NCBI GenBank assembly: GCA_964556545.1
Contig: CAZKWE010000030.1
Location: forward strand, 1 to 52,154
DNA length: 52,154 nucleotides
DNA from: JALSKU01 sp964556545
Lineage (GTDB): Bacteria; Campylobacterota; Campylobacteria; Campylobacterales; JALSKU01
Direction: 5' to 3'
Made by a program: the position numbers and the translations under genes
Part shown: piece by piece, positions 1 through 8,014 of the stretch
How positions within the stretch are numbered: position 1 is the stretch's first letter
Layout of the letters: each line of letters begins with the position of its first letter
Notes under the pieces: generated by a model
Told to the model about the DNA's origin: nothing
Database searches by the model: none
The model's input: the letters and a program-made list of their open reading frames with translations, nothing else

Positions 1-109
1 CTATAAGTCCATTTATCTTAATTCTAGCGATATAGGTTTTCACTTTTGTTTTTGGATCTATGGTATAATAAACTCCTGGAAACTTTGTTTTTATATAATC
101 TCTTTTCAT
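1..109 (-). CDS. Tyrosine integrase, N-terminal part only (runs off the left edge)
   Basis: The first 36 codons of a leftward gene are present, starting at ATG 109-107. The peptide begins MKRDYIKTKFPGVYY and continues to YIARIKINGL. This is the pattern of the three-strand arm-binding domain found at the N-terminus of many phage and island tyrosine recombinases (a GVYY strand, then a YxARIKxNG strand). An AAGGA ribosome site lies about 8 bases upstream. The catalytic domain is outside the window, so activity cannot be judged. The gene points away from the tRNA fragment at 285-330, which fits an integrase sitting just inside the right end of an integrated element. The assignment rests on a short stretch plus this context. 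Confidence 0.72.
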   Translation of the reverse strand, partial: MKRDYIKTKFPGVYYTIDPKTKVKTYIARIKINGLI

Positions 110-122
110 TTTTTCAAAATCC

Positions 123-147
123 TTTCCCACACTTTTTCCCACACTTT
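123..147. repeat. Tandem 12-bp repeat next to the integrase start
   Basis: The 13-mer TTTCCCACACTTT occurs twice with a 12-bp period (123-135 and 135-147), directly upstream of the integrase start codon. Short tandem sites between an integrase gene and its attachment core are often arm-type binding sites for the integrase or its excision factor; that role is inference. A small palindrome, ATCAATATTTGAT, follows at 151-163. Confidence 0.5.
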
Positions 148-200
148 ATTATCAATATTTGATAAAAAACAGTATAGAATAAAAATACTTAGTAAAAAGT

Positions 201-244
201 TAACACTCTATAAAGTCCAAAATATAGGGCTTTATAGAGTGTTA
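201..244. repeat. 15-bp perfect inverted repeat between integrase and attachment site
   Basis: TAACACTCTATAAAG (201-215) and its exact complement CTTTATAGAGTGTTA (230-244) flank a 14-base spacer. No T-tract follows on either strand, so it is not a classical intrinsic terminator. Its position, between the integrase gene and the tRNA-derived core, suggests a recombination or excision protein site, or a transcription shield at the element boundary. Confidence 0.65.
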
Positions 245-284
245 GTATAAAATAGTATGATTTAAGAATAGGGTATATTATAAA

Positions 285-330
285 TCTCATAAGCCGGAGG
301 TCGGGGATTCGAGTTCCCCCTCTGCTACCA
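285..330 (+). other. Attachment-site copy: 3' half of a tRNA with CAU anticodon
   Basis: The stretch folds as a tRNA from the anticodon loop onward: loop CTCATAA (anticodon CAT), 3' anticodon stem GCCGG, variable loop AGGTC, T stem GGGGA/TCCCC closing the loop TTCGAGT, acceptor strand CTCTGCT, discriminator A, CCA. The bases before the loop do not contain the matching CCGGC, so the 5' half is missing and this is not a working gene. Duplication of a tRNA 3' end starting at the anticodon loop is the usual trace of tyrosine-integrase insertion. The intact tRNA should lie at the other end of the element, left of the window. A CAT anticodon could be initiator Met, elongator Met or Ile2; I cannot decide which. 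Confidence 0.82.
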
Positions 331-390
331 CTTGATAAGCTGATTTTAACTCTTTTAAACGCTATTTTGCGATTTGTTTAGATAAAATTC

Positions 391-1638
391 TTATTTTATA
401 TTGTTTATCTGATAACTCCTGAGATTTGCATTTGTCAAATCTTTTAAGTTAAGTGATAATTTTTCCATGAGTTTATCTATCTTGTTTATGTCATTGTTTT
501 CATTTGCTTCTGCAAGAGAGAGAATATCTCCTGTTAAACCTTCTTTATTTATAATGGCTTTTTGTATTTTTATATCTATATGCATTTCATTAAGAGCACT
601 TTGAATATCGCTATTTAGTATCAAATCTATCTTTGAGAGTAATCCGGTAAGGTAAATTTCTTCTCTGTTTTTTTCATTGTCGAACTTGGTATATTTTAAT
701 ATTTCAAGCATAAAATCAGATCTGTTTTTTATCATAACAAACAGAGGATTTTCATACGGATCATTACCGTTATTTATATATAGTAACAGTATAAGCCAGT
801 TTTTTAGTTTATTGATACCAAGAAGAGTGATAGCCTGTTTTATTGAGTGAATATCATTTTTAAAGCTAAAATATGCCGAATTTAGAAATTTCAGCAAATT
901 TATATTGATAACCGGGTGTTTTTCAAATTTTTTTATAATCATAGGAAGATCACTACCGTTATATATCATATCCAGTATATTTATAATTTCTACTTTGGAA
1001 GGGTCAAGTTTTTTTGTCTTAAGAATATCGGGTTTAGAAAAATAATATCCTTGAAAAAGTTCATAGCCCATCTTTTTTAATTGTTCAAATTCCTGTTTTG
1101 TTTCAACCTTTTCTGCTAAAAATCTTATGTTAAATTTATTTAAATGTTTTATGATTTGTTCCATATTGTGCATAGAGTTTGTTTGAAGATCGGCTTTTAT
1201 ATATTTAACTCTTGGAAAAAGTACTTTATATTTTTCAAAATTATCTTTGCTGAAAGTAAAATCATCCAATACAAATATATATCCATCTTTTATCAATTCA
1301 TCCATTTTACCTATAAGAGTATCGGTTATCTTTGCTGTATCTAACAATTCAAGATAAAATTTTTCTTTCGGTATATTTTCTATAATACTGTGATTTAGCA
1401 GTGTTTCATTTACATTGATAAAACCTCTTTTGTTGTCTATCAATTTATTGACACCGATATTGTTAAGAGCTATAGATAAGACATTTGCAGTCAATTCAAA
1501 GTCATCTAATTTGCTATCACAAAAGTTAAAAATTTTATTTTTTCTATAAAGAATTTCATATGCAACTATATTGCTTTCTTTGTCTAGGATAGGTTGTCTT
1601 CCTATATAAACATCATCTACAACAATATGATTTTCCAT
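391..1638 (-). CDS. EAL-HDOD signalling protein (YuxH type)
   Basis: A 415-residue protein with an EAL-like domain (about residues 8-205) followed by an HDOD domain (about 210-390), the arrangement of the YuxH family, which links cyclic-di-GMP-type domains to HD-related output. Several EAL catalytic positions are visible: EILYR in the ExLxR place, VLDDF, IKADL, AEKVET and LFQGYYFSKP. The DDFGTG signature reads DDFTFS, so hydrolysis of cyclic-di-GMP is uncertain and a binding or scaffold role is possible. The HDOD part shows the helix LLKFLNSAYFSF and the HSIKQAITLLG block. It stands alone, transcribed toward the integrated element, and has its own extended -10 promoter. Confidence 0.88.
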   Translation of the reverse strand: MENHIVVDDVYIGRQPILDKESNIVAYEILYRKNKIFNFCDSKLDDFELTANVLSIALNNIGVNKLIDNKRGFINVNETLLNHSIIENIPKEKFYLELLDTAKITDTLIGKMDELIKDGYIFVLDDFTFSKDNFEKYKVLFPRVKYIKADLQTNSMHNMEQIIKHLNKFNIRFLAEKVETKQEFEQLKKMGYELFQGYYFSKPDILKTKKLDPSKVEIINILDMIYNGSDLPMIIKKFEKHPVININLLKFLNSAYFSFKNDIHSIKQAITLLGINKLKNWLILLLYINNGNDPYENPLFVMIKNRSDFMLEILKYTKFDNEKNREEIYLTGLLSKIDLILNSDIQSALNEMHIDIKIQKAIINKEGLTGDILSLAEANENNDINKIDKLMEKLSLNLKDLTNANLRSYQINNIK

Positions 1639-1678
1639 TTTAATACCTTTTGCTTCAAGCAGTTTAAGTTACAAAATA

Positions 1679-1684
1679 ATTATA
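1679..1684 (-). promoter_or_regulatory. Extended -10 promoter of the EAL-HDOD gene
   Basis: On the minus strand the sequence reads TGTTATAAT, an extended -10 (TGnTATAAT), about 40 bases upstream of the start codon at 1638. No clear -35 is seen. Confidence 0.55.
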
Positions 1685-1712
1685 ACATAAAAAATCTAAA
1701 GAAACTGAATTT

Positions 1713-2591
1713 TTATTTTTTTGAATTATAAAAAGAATTGATACTAAAGATAAAAAGTGCTACCCATATTATAAAAAATGATATAAATTTGTGTATATCA
1801 AAAGGCTCATGATATAAAAACAGAGCAAGCAAAAATGATAAAGTCGGACCTATATATTGGATAAATCCAAGAGTAGAATAGGGTATTTTTGTAGCTGCTG
1901 CATTAAACCATGCAAGAGGTACAACAGTAATAAAACCCGCGAGTATTAAAAGCAAAGTGGAGTGGTCAAGACTTAAGTGTAAGTGTGAAACTTTGGTAGC
2001 ATCAAGATAGAGCATATAAAAAAATGCAACAGGTGAAATCAAAAGAGTTTCTATAAAAAGCCCGGGCATTGCCACAAGATTGATTTTTTTTCTTACAAGT
2101 CCGTAAAATGCAAAAGAAAATGCCAATGCCAATGCTATAAAAGGAAAAGATTTTAGGGTAAATATCTGGTAAAGTACTGCTGTAAATGCCAGTAAAACCG
2201 CAAAACTTTGAACTTTGTTTAATTTCTCTTTTAAAAACAAAAAAGCAAGAAACATACTTACAAGCGGATTGACAAAATATCCAAAACTGGCTTGTGTTAG
2301 TTGGTTTGTATTGATAGCTATGATAAATATCAGCCAATTTGTTGTAACAAGTAAAGATGATAAAAGTAACATTTTTAATTGTTTTGGAGTTTGAAAAATA
2401 TTTTTTAAATATTTATATTGTTTTGTGATTATTAGTAAAAAAGCTAAAAATACAACCGACCATACTATCCTGTTTGCCAAAACTTCAAATGCCGGTACAA
2501 AAGAAACCGCTTTAAAGTAAATAGGCACCAATCCCCAAAAAGTAAAAGCTCCTATGGCATAAAAATAACCTATTTTTTTTTGTGATTTCAT
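1713..2591 (-). CDS. rarD: RarD-like EamA-family transporter
   Basis: A 292-residue, strongly hydrophobic protein with about ten predicted membrane segments, beginning KIGYFYAIGAFTFWGLVPIY. This N-terminal WGxxPIYFK block is typical of RarD (chloramphenicol-sensitivity protein RarD), a branch of the EamA drug/metabolite transporter superfamily; the substrate is unknown. The motif NWLIFIIAINTNQLTQASFGYF is the family signature around the fourth segment, and the second EamA half ends near the C-terminus. Its ATG overlaps the stop codon of a 27-codon membrane-peptide frame by ATGA, so the two are probably translated together. Confidence 0.88.
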   Translation of the reverse strand: MKSQKKIGYFYAIGAFTFWGLVPIYFKAVSFVPAFEVLANRIVWSVVFLAFLLIITKQYKYLKNIFQTPKQLKMLLLSSLLVTTNWLIFIIAINTNQLTQASFGYFVNPLVSMFLAFLFLKEKLNKVQSFAVLLAFTAVLYQIFTLKSFPFIALALAFSFAFYGLVRKKINLVAMPGLFIETLLISPVAFFYMLYLDATKVSHLHLSLDHSTLLLILAGFITVVPLAWFNAAATKIPYSTLGFIQYIGPTLSFLLALFLYHEPFDIHKFISFFIIWVALFIFSINSFYNSKK

Positions 2592-2671
2592 CCGAATATC
2601 TTTTCTAAAATAATTTCAAAAAGTACAACTCCCGCCATTAAAAATAAAATCACAAAAACAGTCTGTTTCAT
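2588..2671 (-). CDS. 27-residue single-pass membrane peptide coupled to rarD
   Basis: A short frame starts at ATG 2671-2669 and ends in the ATGA that also starts rarD. It is preceded by AAGGT at good spacing. The peptide begins MKQTVFVILFLMAGVVLFE and ends in EKIFG: one membrane helix with a short charged tail. A good ribosome site, the 4-base stop/start overlap and the coherent hydrophobic composition make a real small gene likely. Its function is unknown; a small subunit of, or translational leader for, the RarD-like transporter is possible. Confidence 0.6.
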   Translation of the reverse strand: MKQTVFVILFLMAGVVLFEIILEKIFG

Positions 2672-2697
2672 TTATGCTACCTTAACATGTTTTGAAG

Positions 2698-2703
2698 TAT
2701 AAT
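2698..2703 (+). promoter_or_regulatory. -10 element for mqnC
   Basis: A consensus TATAAT lies 37 bases before the mqnC start, in the gap shared with the divergent small peptide and rarD. No convincing -35 is seen. Confidence 0.5.
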
Positions 2704-2740
2704 ATTCAACCATATTTTAAGAGGAAATAATACAATCAAT

Positions 2741-3796
2741 ATGCTAAATGAGAGATTAACCGAAAAAGAAGCTTTAAAGCTTGTAAAAAGTACTGATTTG
2801 AAAGAACTTGGAAGATTGGCTACCGAAAGAAAAAATGAGTTGCATCCGGACAATATCGTTTCTTTTATAGTGGATAGAAATATAAACTATACCAATATTT
2901 GCTGGGTTGATTGCGGATTTTGTGCATTTTACAGGCATATAAATGATGATGATGCATATGTGCTTAGTTTTGAAGAGATTGGCAAAAAAATAGAAGAACT
3001 TTTAGAAATCGGAGGAACACAGATACTGTTTCAAGGAGGAGTTCATCCAAAACTAAAGATAGAGTGGTACGAAGAATTGGTAGAGTGGATCAGTATCAAT
3101 TATCCAACTGTTACCATACATGGATTTTCCGCCGTTGAGATAGATTATATAGCAAAAATTTCCAGGATAAGCTATAAAGAAGTTTTAAAAAGATTGCATA
3201 ACAAAGGACTTTTTTCTATGCCGGGAGCCGGAGCTGAAATATTGAGCGAAAGAGTCAGAAAAGTTATCTCACCCAAGAAATTATCTTCAGATGATTGGAT
3301 AGCCATACATAAAGCAGCACATGAGGTCGGCATAAAAACAACTGCTACAATGATGTTCGGATCAGTTGATAACGAAGAGGATGTGATTGAACATTTAAAA
3401 AGGATAAGAGAGCTTCAAGATGAAACAGGCGGATTTAGAGCATTTATTATGTGGAGTTTTCAGCCAATGCATACAAAACTTCAAAAAGAAGGTCTTGTAA
3501 ATTATAGAGCTTCATCCAATCGTTATCTCAGGCTTTTAGCTCTTAGCAGATTGTATCTTGACAATTTTAAAAATATCCAAAGCTCATGGGTTACTCAAGG
3601 CAGCTATATAGGACAACTTGCGCTTATGTTCGGGGCAAATGATCTTGGAAGTACAATGATGGAAGAAAATGTTGTATCAGCCGCAGGGGTTGCAAATAAA
3701 ATGAATCAAAAAGAGATGATAAAACTTATAAAAGATATAGGAGCAATTCCTGCAAAAAGGGATACCGCTTATAATATATTGGAAGTTTACAAATAA
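2741..3796 (+). CDS. mqnC: Cyclic dehypoxanthinyl futalosine synthase MqnC
   Basis: A 351-residue radical-SAM enzyme of the futalosine route to menaquinone; it cyclises dehypoxanthinyl futalosine. The [4Fe-4S] cluster motif CxxxCxxC is present as C54, C58 and C61 (NICWVDCGFC), followed by FQGGVHPKLKIEWYEEL, characteristic of MqnC as opposed to MqnE. Length matches the family. The ribosome-like AGAGG is about 14 bases from the ATG, longer than ideal, so the start is fairly but not completely certain. The next gene follows after 31 bp and is probably cotranscribed. Confidence 0.93.
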   Translation: MLNERLTEKEALKLVKSTDLKELGRLATERKNELHPDNIVSFIVDRNINYTNICWVDCGFCAFYRHINDDDAYVLSFEEIGKKIEELLEIGGTQILFQGGVHPKLKIEWYEELVEWISINYPTVTIHGFSAVEIDYIAKISRISYKEVLKRLHNKGLFSMPGAGAEILSERVRKVISPKKLSSDDWIAIHKAAHEVGIKTTATMMFGSVDNEEDVIEHLKRIRELQDETGGFRAFIMWSFQPMHTKLQKEGLVNYRASSNRYLRLLALSRLYLDNFKNIQSSWVTQGSYIGQLALMFGANDLGSTMMEENVVSAAGVANKMNQKEMIKLIKDIGAIPAKRDTAYNILEVYK

Positions 3797-3827
3797 ATTG
3801 AGAGTTAAAAACATCACAGGAGTATAA

Positions 3828-5111
3828 GTGAAACAGATTTTGATAATAATATTTTTGATACAAGGATGGTTAATGAGTGCAGTGATAAAAGAGTTAAAAG
3901 TTGCAGGAGTAAAAGTACCTGTTATATATGAAAGAGACAACTCTTTGCCTATGGTTTCTTTGGAAATTGTTTTTAGAAATTCGGGTTCTTTGGAAGATGG
4001 AGAGCATGAGGGTTTGGCAAGTTTTACTTCTAAAATGTTTGCAGAGGGAACAAAAGAGCTTGGCAGTACCAAGTTTGCCGAAATTCTTGATGACAATGCT
4101 CTGCATTTAAATATAAGCAACGGCAATGAAACATTTGTCTTTGAGGCAAGTTCTCTAAAAGAAAAATTTGGAACACTTTGCAAAATGATAAAAAAACTTT
4201 TACAAGATCCGAATTTAACAAATGATAGTTTTAAAAAAGTAAAAACTATGACTTTGGGAGCAATATCTTCCAAAGAGAATGATTATGACTATATAGCTTC
4301 AAACGGTCTTAAAAAACTTCTTTTTGCGGGAACTCCTTTAGGGCATAGTTCTTTGGGAACAAAAGAGAGTATAGAAAAATTAAAACTTATCAATATAGAA
4401 GAATTTATAAAAAAGCATATTGTAACAAGTAGAGCCATAGTGGTTATAGGCGGAGATATAAATGAGAATGAAGCTTTTAAAAAGATTTGGGAGATACTTT
4501 CTGTTTTAAAAACAGGCAACTATAAAAAAGTCGGATTTTACAATGCAAATGACAGCCAAGAGCAGAAAATTATAAAAAAAGATACAAAACAAGCTTATGT
4601 TTATTTTGGCTCTCCTTTTTATTTAAAGGTAAATGATAAAGATGCCTATAAAGCGAAAGTCGCAGCTTTTATACTGGGTTCAAGCGGCTTTGGCAGCAGA
4701 ATGATGGAAGAGATAAGAGTAAAAAAAGGTTTGGCCTATTCAGCATATGCAAGAGTTAATTTAAACAAATCATATAGTGATTTTAGCGGATATTTGCAAA
4801 CCAAAGTAGAAACAAAAGATGAAGCTATCAAGTCAGTTAGAGAAGTTATAGATAATTTTATATCCAAAGGGGTAAGCAAAGAGGAGTTGAAAGCTGCAAA
4901 AGAGTTTTTAAGCGGTAGCGAGCCTTTAAGAGTTGAAACACTCTCACAAAGATTAAACAGGGCATTTTTTGAGTATTATAGAGGTTTAAAGCTCGGATAT
5001 TCGGCCAAAGAGTTAAAAGAGATAGAAAAGTTAAGCTTAAAAGAGTTAAATGACTTTATATTTATCCACAAGGAGATAAAAAAGCTATCTTTTTGTATAG
5101 TTACTAAGTAA
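3828..5111 (+). CDS. M16-family peptidase-like protein lacking the zinc motif
   Basis: A 427-residue secreted protein with an N-terminal signal-like segment (LIIIFLIQGWLMSA) and two M16 (insulinase/PqqL-type) halves. The start is GTG with AGGAG 5-10 bases before it. Where catalytic M16 proteins carry HxxEH, this one has DGEHEGLASF near residue 60, so the inverted zinc site is absent. The second half has the GSSGFGSRMMEEIRVKKGLAYS block common to all M16 proteins. It is most likely the non-catalytic partner of an active M16 peptidase encoded elsewhere, or has another binding role in the periplasm. It sits between mqnC and recG with only short gaps. Confidence 0.82.
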   Translation: MKQILIIIFLIQGWLMSAVIKELKVAGVKVPVIYERDNSLPMVSLEIVFRNSGSLEDGEHEGLASFTSKMFAEGTKELGSTKFAEILDDNALHLNISNGNETFVFEASSLKEKFGTLCKMIKKLLQDPNLTNDSFKKVKTMTLGAISSKENDYDYIASNGLKKLLFAGTPLGHSSLGTKESIEKLKLINIEEFIKKHIVTSRAIVVIGGDINENEAFKKIWEILSVLKTGNYKKVGFYNANDSQEQKIIKKDTKQAYVYFGSPFYLKVNDKDAYKAKVAAFILGSSGFGSRMMEEIRVKKGLAYSAYARVNLNKSYSDFSGYLQTKVETKDEAIKSVREVIDNFISKGVSKEELKAAKEFLSGSEPLRVETLSQRLNRAFFEYYRGLKLGYSAKELKEIEKLSLKELNDFIFIHKEIKKLSFCIVTK

Positions 5112-5115
5112 AGCA

Positions 5116-6924
5116 GTGTTTCAGAGCAGTGACAAAAAATATCTTCAAAAGTTAAAGGTAAAGTCACTGCTTGATCTTGCTTTGATTTTACCTGTAAAGT
5201 ATGAGGATAATTTCTTATCAGAAGTATTAACTCCAAAAGAAGAAGTTGTTTTGGAGGTTCGTGTTCTAATTAGACAAAGAGCTCCAAAATTTTTAAAGAT
5301 CAGATTTTTTTCCGTAAAATTTGAAAAAGAGATTGAAGGTATAATTTTTCATCCGAAACCTTTTCATGAAAAATTATTTTCTGTCGGTTCTAAAATTTTT
5401 GTTAAAGGAAAATTGGATAATAGTTTTGGCAAATTATCCGTTGTACAGCCAAAAGTCATTACCCAAATAAACAAGATAGATATCAAATATAAAACAGTTC
5501 TTAAAAATCAAACCGTAAAGAGACTAATGTCAAACTATCTTAACTTGGAATCTTTGACAAAAGAGGGTTTAAGCAAAAAAGAGGCAAATACCATACTCTC
5601 TTTTCATTTTCCAACTTGCGGATTTTTAAAACAAAAAAATAGTTTAGAAAATATAAACATACTGAAATTTCTTGAGATTTATAATCATTTAAAAAAATTA
5701 AATTCCAAAAAAACCATATATAAAGCAAGCAAAATACTAAATGGCGACATAAGCAGTTTTATTTCATCTTTACCTTTTAAACTTACAGGCGACCAGATAA
5801 AAGCTATAAATGATATCAAAAAAGATTTTCAAAGCGGATATGCTTCAAAAAGAGTTGTAGTAGGTGATGTCGGATGTGGTAAAACTATGGTAATTCTTGC
5901 TGCTGTAATGATGAGTTACCCAAATAAGGCAGTTCTTATGGCACCAACTTCCATTTTGGCAAATCAAATATATACTGAAGCTAAAAAATTTTTACCTTCT
6001 TATATAAAAATTGCTCTTGTAACTTCCAAAGAAAAAACAGATAAATTGGAAAATTATGATTTTTTAGTAGGTACCCATGCACTTTTATATAAGGATTTGC
6101 CAAAATGTGATCTTGTGATGGTTGATGAACAGCATAGATTTGGAGTAAATCAAAGGGAGATGATAAAAAATATCGTATCAAAAGAGAAGATTTCAAGAGC
6201 ACATTTTTTACAGTTTAGTGCTACTCCGATTCCAAGAACTTTTGCTATGATAAATTCTTCACTCGTAGATTATTCATTTATAAAAGAACTTCCTTTTGAG
6301 AAAAATATAACAACAAAAATTATCAAAAGAGCAGATTTTAAAACTCTTATCAGGCATATCGAAAGTGAATTGGCAAAAGATCACCAAATAGCCATAATAT
6401 ATCCCCTTGTGGAAGAGAGTGAAAATATTGCTTATCAATCTATAGATGAAGCAAAAGAGTATTGGGAAAAAAGATATGAGAATGTTTTTGTAACTTATGG
6501 TAAAGATAAAGCAAAAGATGAAATATTAAAAAAATTTCAAAAAAAAGGAAGTATTCTTATATCGACTACTGTTATAGAGGTCGGCATATCACTTCCGAGA
6601 CTAACTACCGTGGTGATAGTAGGTGCCGAAAGGCTTGGTCTTGCATCTCTTCATCAAATTAGGGGAAGAGTGAGCAGAGTAGGTCTTAAGGGATACTGTT
6701 TTTTATATACCAATGATAAAAATCCCAAAAGATTAAAAGAGTTTGCAAAAACAATCAGCGGTTTTGATATAGCGGAGCTGGATTTAAAATTTAGACAAAG
6801 CGGTGATATTGTAGATGGAAAAATTCAAAGCGGAAAATTATTTGAGTGGATTGATTTGTCAAATGATGAAAATATAATCAAAAAAGCAAAAGAGAGATTA
6901 GAGTCTTACAGGGGTACCTCTTAG
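5116..6924 (+). CDS. recG: ATP-dependent DNA helicase RecG
   Basis: A 602-residue superfamily-2 helicase that remodels stalled forks and Holliday junctions. Visible are the N-terminal wedge/OB region (about 40-120), Walker A GDVGCGKT (250-257), the Walker B box DEQH (337-340), the FSATPIPRTFAM motif III region, and in the second RecA fold STTVIEVGI and QIRGRVSRVG. This is RecG and not UvrD/RecQ. It is shorter than the E. coli protein but normal for this phylum. The start is GTG, five bases after the stop of the M16 gene, with only a weak ribosome site, suggesting translational coupling. Confidence 0.95.
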   Translation: MFQSSDKKYLQKLKVKSLLDLALILPVKYEDNFLSEVLTPKEEVVLEVRVLIRQRAPKFLKIRFFSVKFEKEIEGIIFHPKPFHEKLFSVGSKIFVKGKLDNSFGKLSVVQPKVITQINKIDIKYKTVLKNQTVKRLMSNYLNLESLTKEGLSKKEANTILSFHFPTCGFLKQKNSLENINILKFLEIYNHLKKLNSKKTIYKASKILNGDISSFISSLPFKLTGDQIKAINDIKKDFQSGYASKRVVVGDVGCGKTMVILAAVMMSYPNKAVLMAPTSILANQIYTEAKKFLPSYIKIALVTSKEKTDKLENYDFLVGTHALLYKDLPKCDLVMVDEQHRFGVNQREMIKNIVSKEKISRAHFLQFSATPIPRTFAMINSSLVDYSFIKELPFEKNITTKIIKRADFKTLIRHIESELAKDHQIAIIYPLVEESENIAYQSIDEAKEYWEKRYENVFVTYGKDKAKDEILKKFQKKGSILISTTVIEVGISLPRLTTVVIVGAERLGLASLHQIRGRVSRVGLKGYCFLYTNDKNPKRLKEFAKTISGFDIAELDLKFRQSGDIVDGKIQSGKLFEWIDLSNDENIIKKAKERLESYRGTS

Positions 6925-6949
6925 AGGCACCCGCAAGAGACCATAAAAT

Positions 6950-7489
6950 TTAATAAAGACCAAATTTACCATCACCTTTTTTATATAAGACTCTCATATG
7001 ATTATCCATATCGTTAAATACTAAAAACTGTCTGTCACTCTCTTTTAATTTTGCAAGAGCTTCTTCGAGTTCCGTTGGTTTGTAAAGATCCAATTCTACC
7101 GGAATAATTTCATCAGCTAATTCTTCATAAGCTTTTTTCTCTTCTTCTATTATCTTCTGAGCTTCTATCTCTTCGAGTGATTCGGCTTTTCTTGTTTTTG
7201 TCTTATCACTATGTCTTCTTAAGACTTTTTTTGCTCTGTCAATTGCCAAATCAACTGCCGCATAGACATCTTTGTCTTTTTGTTTTATAACAACACTGTT
7301 TTTATTTGGCAATGTTATGATAAATTCGACACTAAAACCTTTTTTACCGTTTCTTTCATCTGCAGTTACAACAGCCCTTGCTGAAATAATATCCAAATTA
7401 TACTTTTCCAATGATGCCAAAGCTGAGGTGATATGATCTTTTATAGCATCTGTCAAATCAAACTGCTTTCCAACTATACTGACATTCAT
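6950..7489 (-). CDS. hpf: Ribosome hibernation promoting factor, long form
   Basis: A 179-residue protein with the N-terminal ribosome-binding fold (MNVSIVGKQFDLTDAIKDH, about 1-100), a charged linker rich in Glu and Lys (about 105-130), and a C-terminal dimerisation domain ending in NHMRVLYKKGDGKFGLY. This is the long HPF type, which by itself joins 70S ribosomes into 100S dimers in stationary or stress conditions. It is convergent with recG. An AAGGAG ribosome site precedes the ATG, and an extended -10 with an adjacent palindrome lies upstream. Confidence 0.94.
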   Translation of the reverse strand: MNVSIVGKQFDLTDAIKDHITSALASLEKYNLDIISARAVVTADERNGKKGFSVEFIITLPNKNSVVIKQKDKDVYAAVDLAIDRAKKVLRRHSDKTKTRKAESLEEIEAQKIIEEEKKAYEELADEIIPVELDLYKPTELEEALAKLKESDRQFLVFNDMDNHMRVLYKKGDGKFGLY

Positions 7490-7521
7490 GTTATCTCCTT
7501 TAAATCAAATATTTAGAGAAC

Positions 7522-7547
7522 CTTATACCACTCACACTCAGAGTGTG
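7522..7547 (-). promoter_or_regulatory. hpf promoter with adjacent palindrome
   Basis: On the minus strand TGGTATAAG (extended -10, hexamer at 7522-7527) lies about 30 bases upstream of the hpf start codon. Five bases further upstream is the palindrome CACACTC-A-GAGTGTG (7533-7547, quoted on the plus strand), inside the -10/-35 spacer. That is where an operator would act. Which regulator binds is not evident. Confidence 0.45.
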
Positions 7548-7585
7548 TATTTTCCCCTGTGAAATTTTATCTAAAAAAGTATAAA

Positions 7586-8014
7586 TTATGGCTTTTGTAT
7601 AGTTCTTCTGTGATATCTTATCGGTTCGCTTGAACCTTTGAAGGTTACATATGTATCTATAATGACAGTCCCGTTTGATTCGGAAGTTGAAATATTATTG
7701 TCAAGCAAATGAGAAGGATTGCAAGGAAGAGAATTGCCTATATAGTACAGACTCATATTGACATCATAGTAGGTTTGATAGGTAAAATTTATATTTTCTA
7801 TACAGTTGTTATTGTTATTGTGACCGGAAATTGCAAGTAGAGCAAGTTCTGTGGCACTTTTTGCCAGTAGTTTTGTTTGTTCGCTTACATAAATATCACT
7901 TGTCTGCTTTACTGTTGTTGATGTAGCAGAAATCATAAGTGCCATTAAAGTTGCTATGGTTATCATTACTATGATAGCAAGTAGCAGTGAAAACCCTTTT
8001 CTTGAATTAGACAT
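7586..8014 (-). CDS. PilX/MshP-like minor pseudopilin
   Basis: A 142-residue protein with a type IV prepilin-like N-terminus: short basic leader NSRKG, then FSLLLAIIVMITIATLMALM. The conserved glutamate at position +5 of mature pilins is absent, as in GspK/PilX-type tip pilins that cap the pseudopilus. The rest is a small, Asn-rich, probably extracytoplasmic domain with two Cys residues. It is the last gene of the operon, its start overlapping the previous stop by one base (TAATG). Annotation as PilX/MshP-like follows from order and the missing Glu, not from clear sequence identity. Confidence 0.72.
   Translation of the reverse strand: MSNSRKGFSLLLAIIVMITIATLMALMISATSTTVKQTSDIYVSEQTKLLAKSATELALLAISGHNNNNNCIENINFTYQTYYDVNMSLYYIGNSLPCNPSHLLDNNISTSESNGTVIIDTYVTFKGSSEPIRYHRRTIQKP

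Noticed and set aside
3677..4273. A 198-codon minus-strand frame opposite mqnC and the M16-like gene
   Set aside because: Mirror frame of real coding sequence on the other strand, with no ribosome site or family match.
6905..6930. A hairpin over the recG stop codon (GGGT-A-CCTC / GAGG-C-ACCC)
   Set aside because: It has an internal mismatch and no T-tract on either strand, so I do not call it a terminator.
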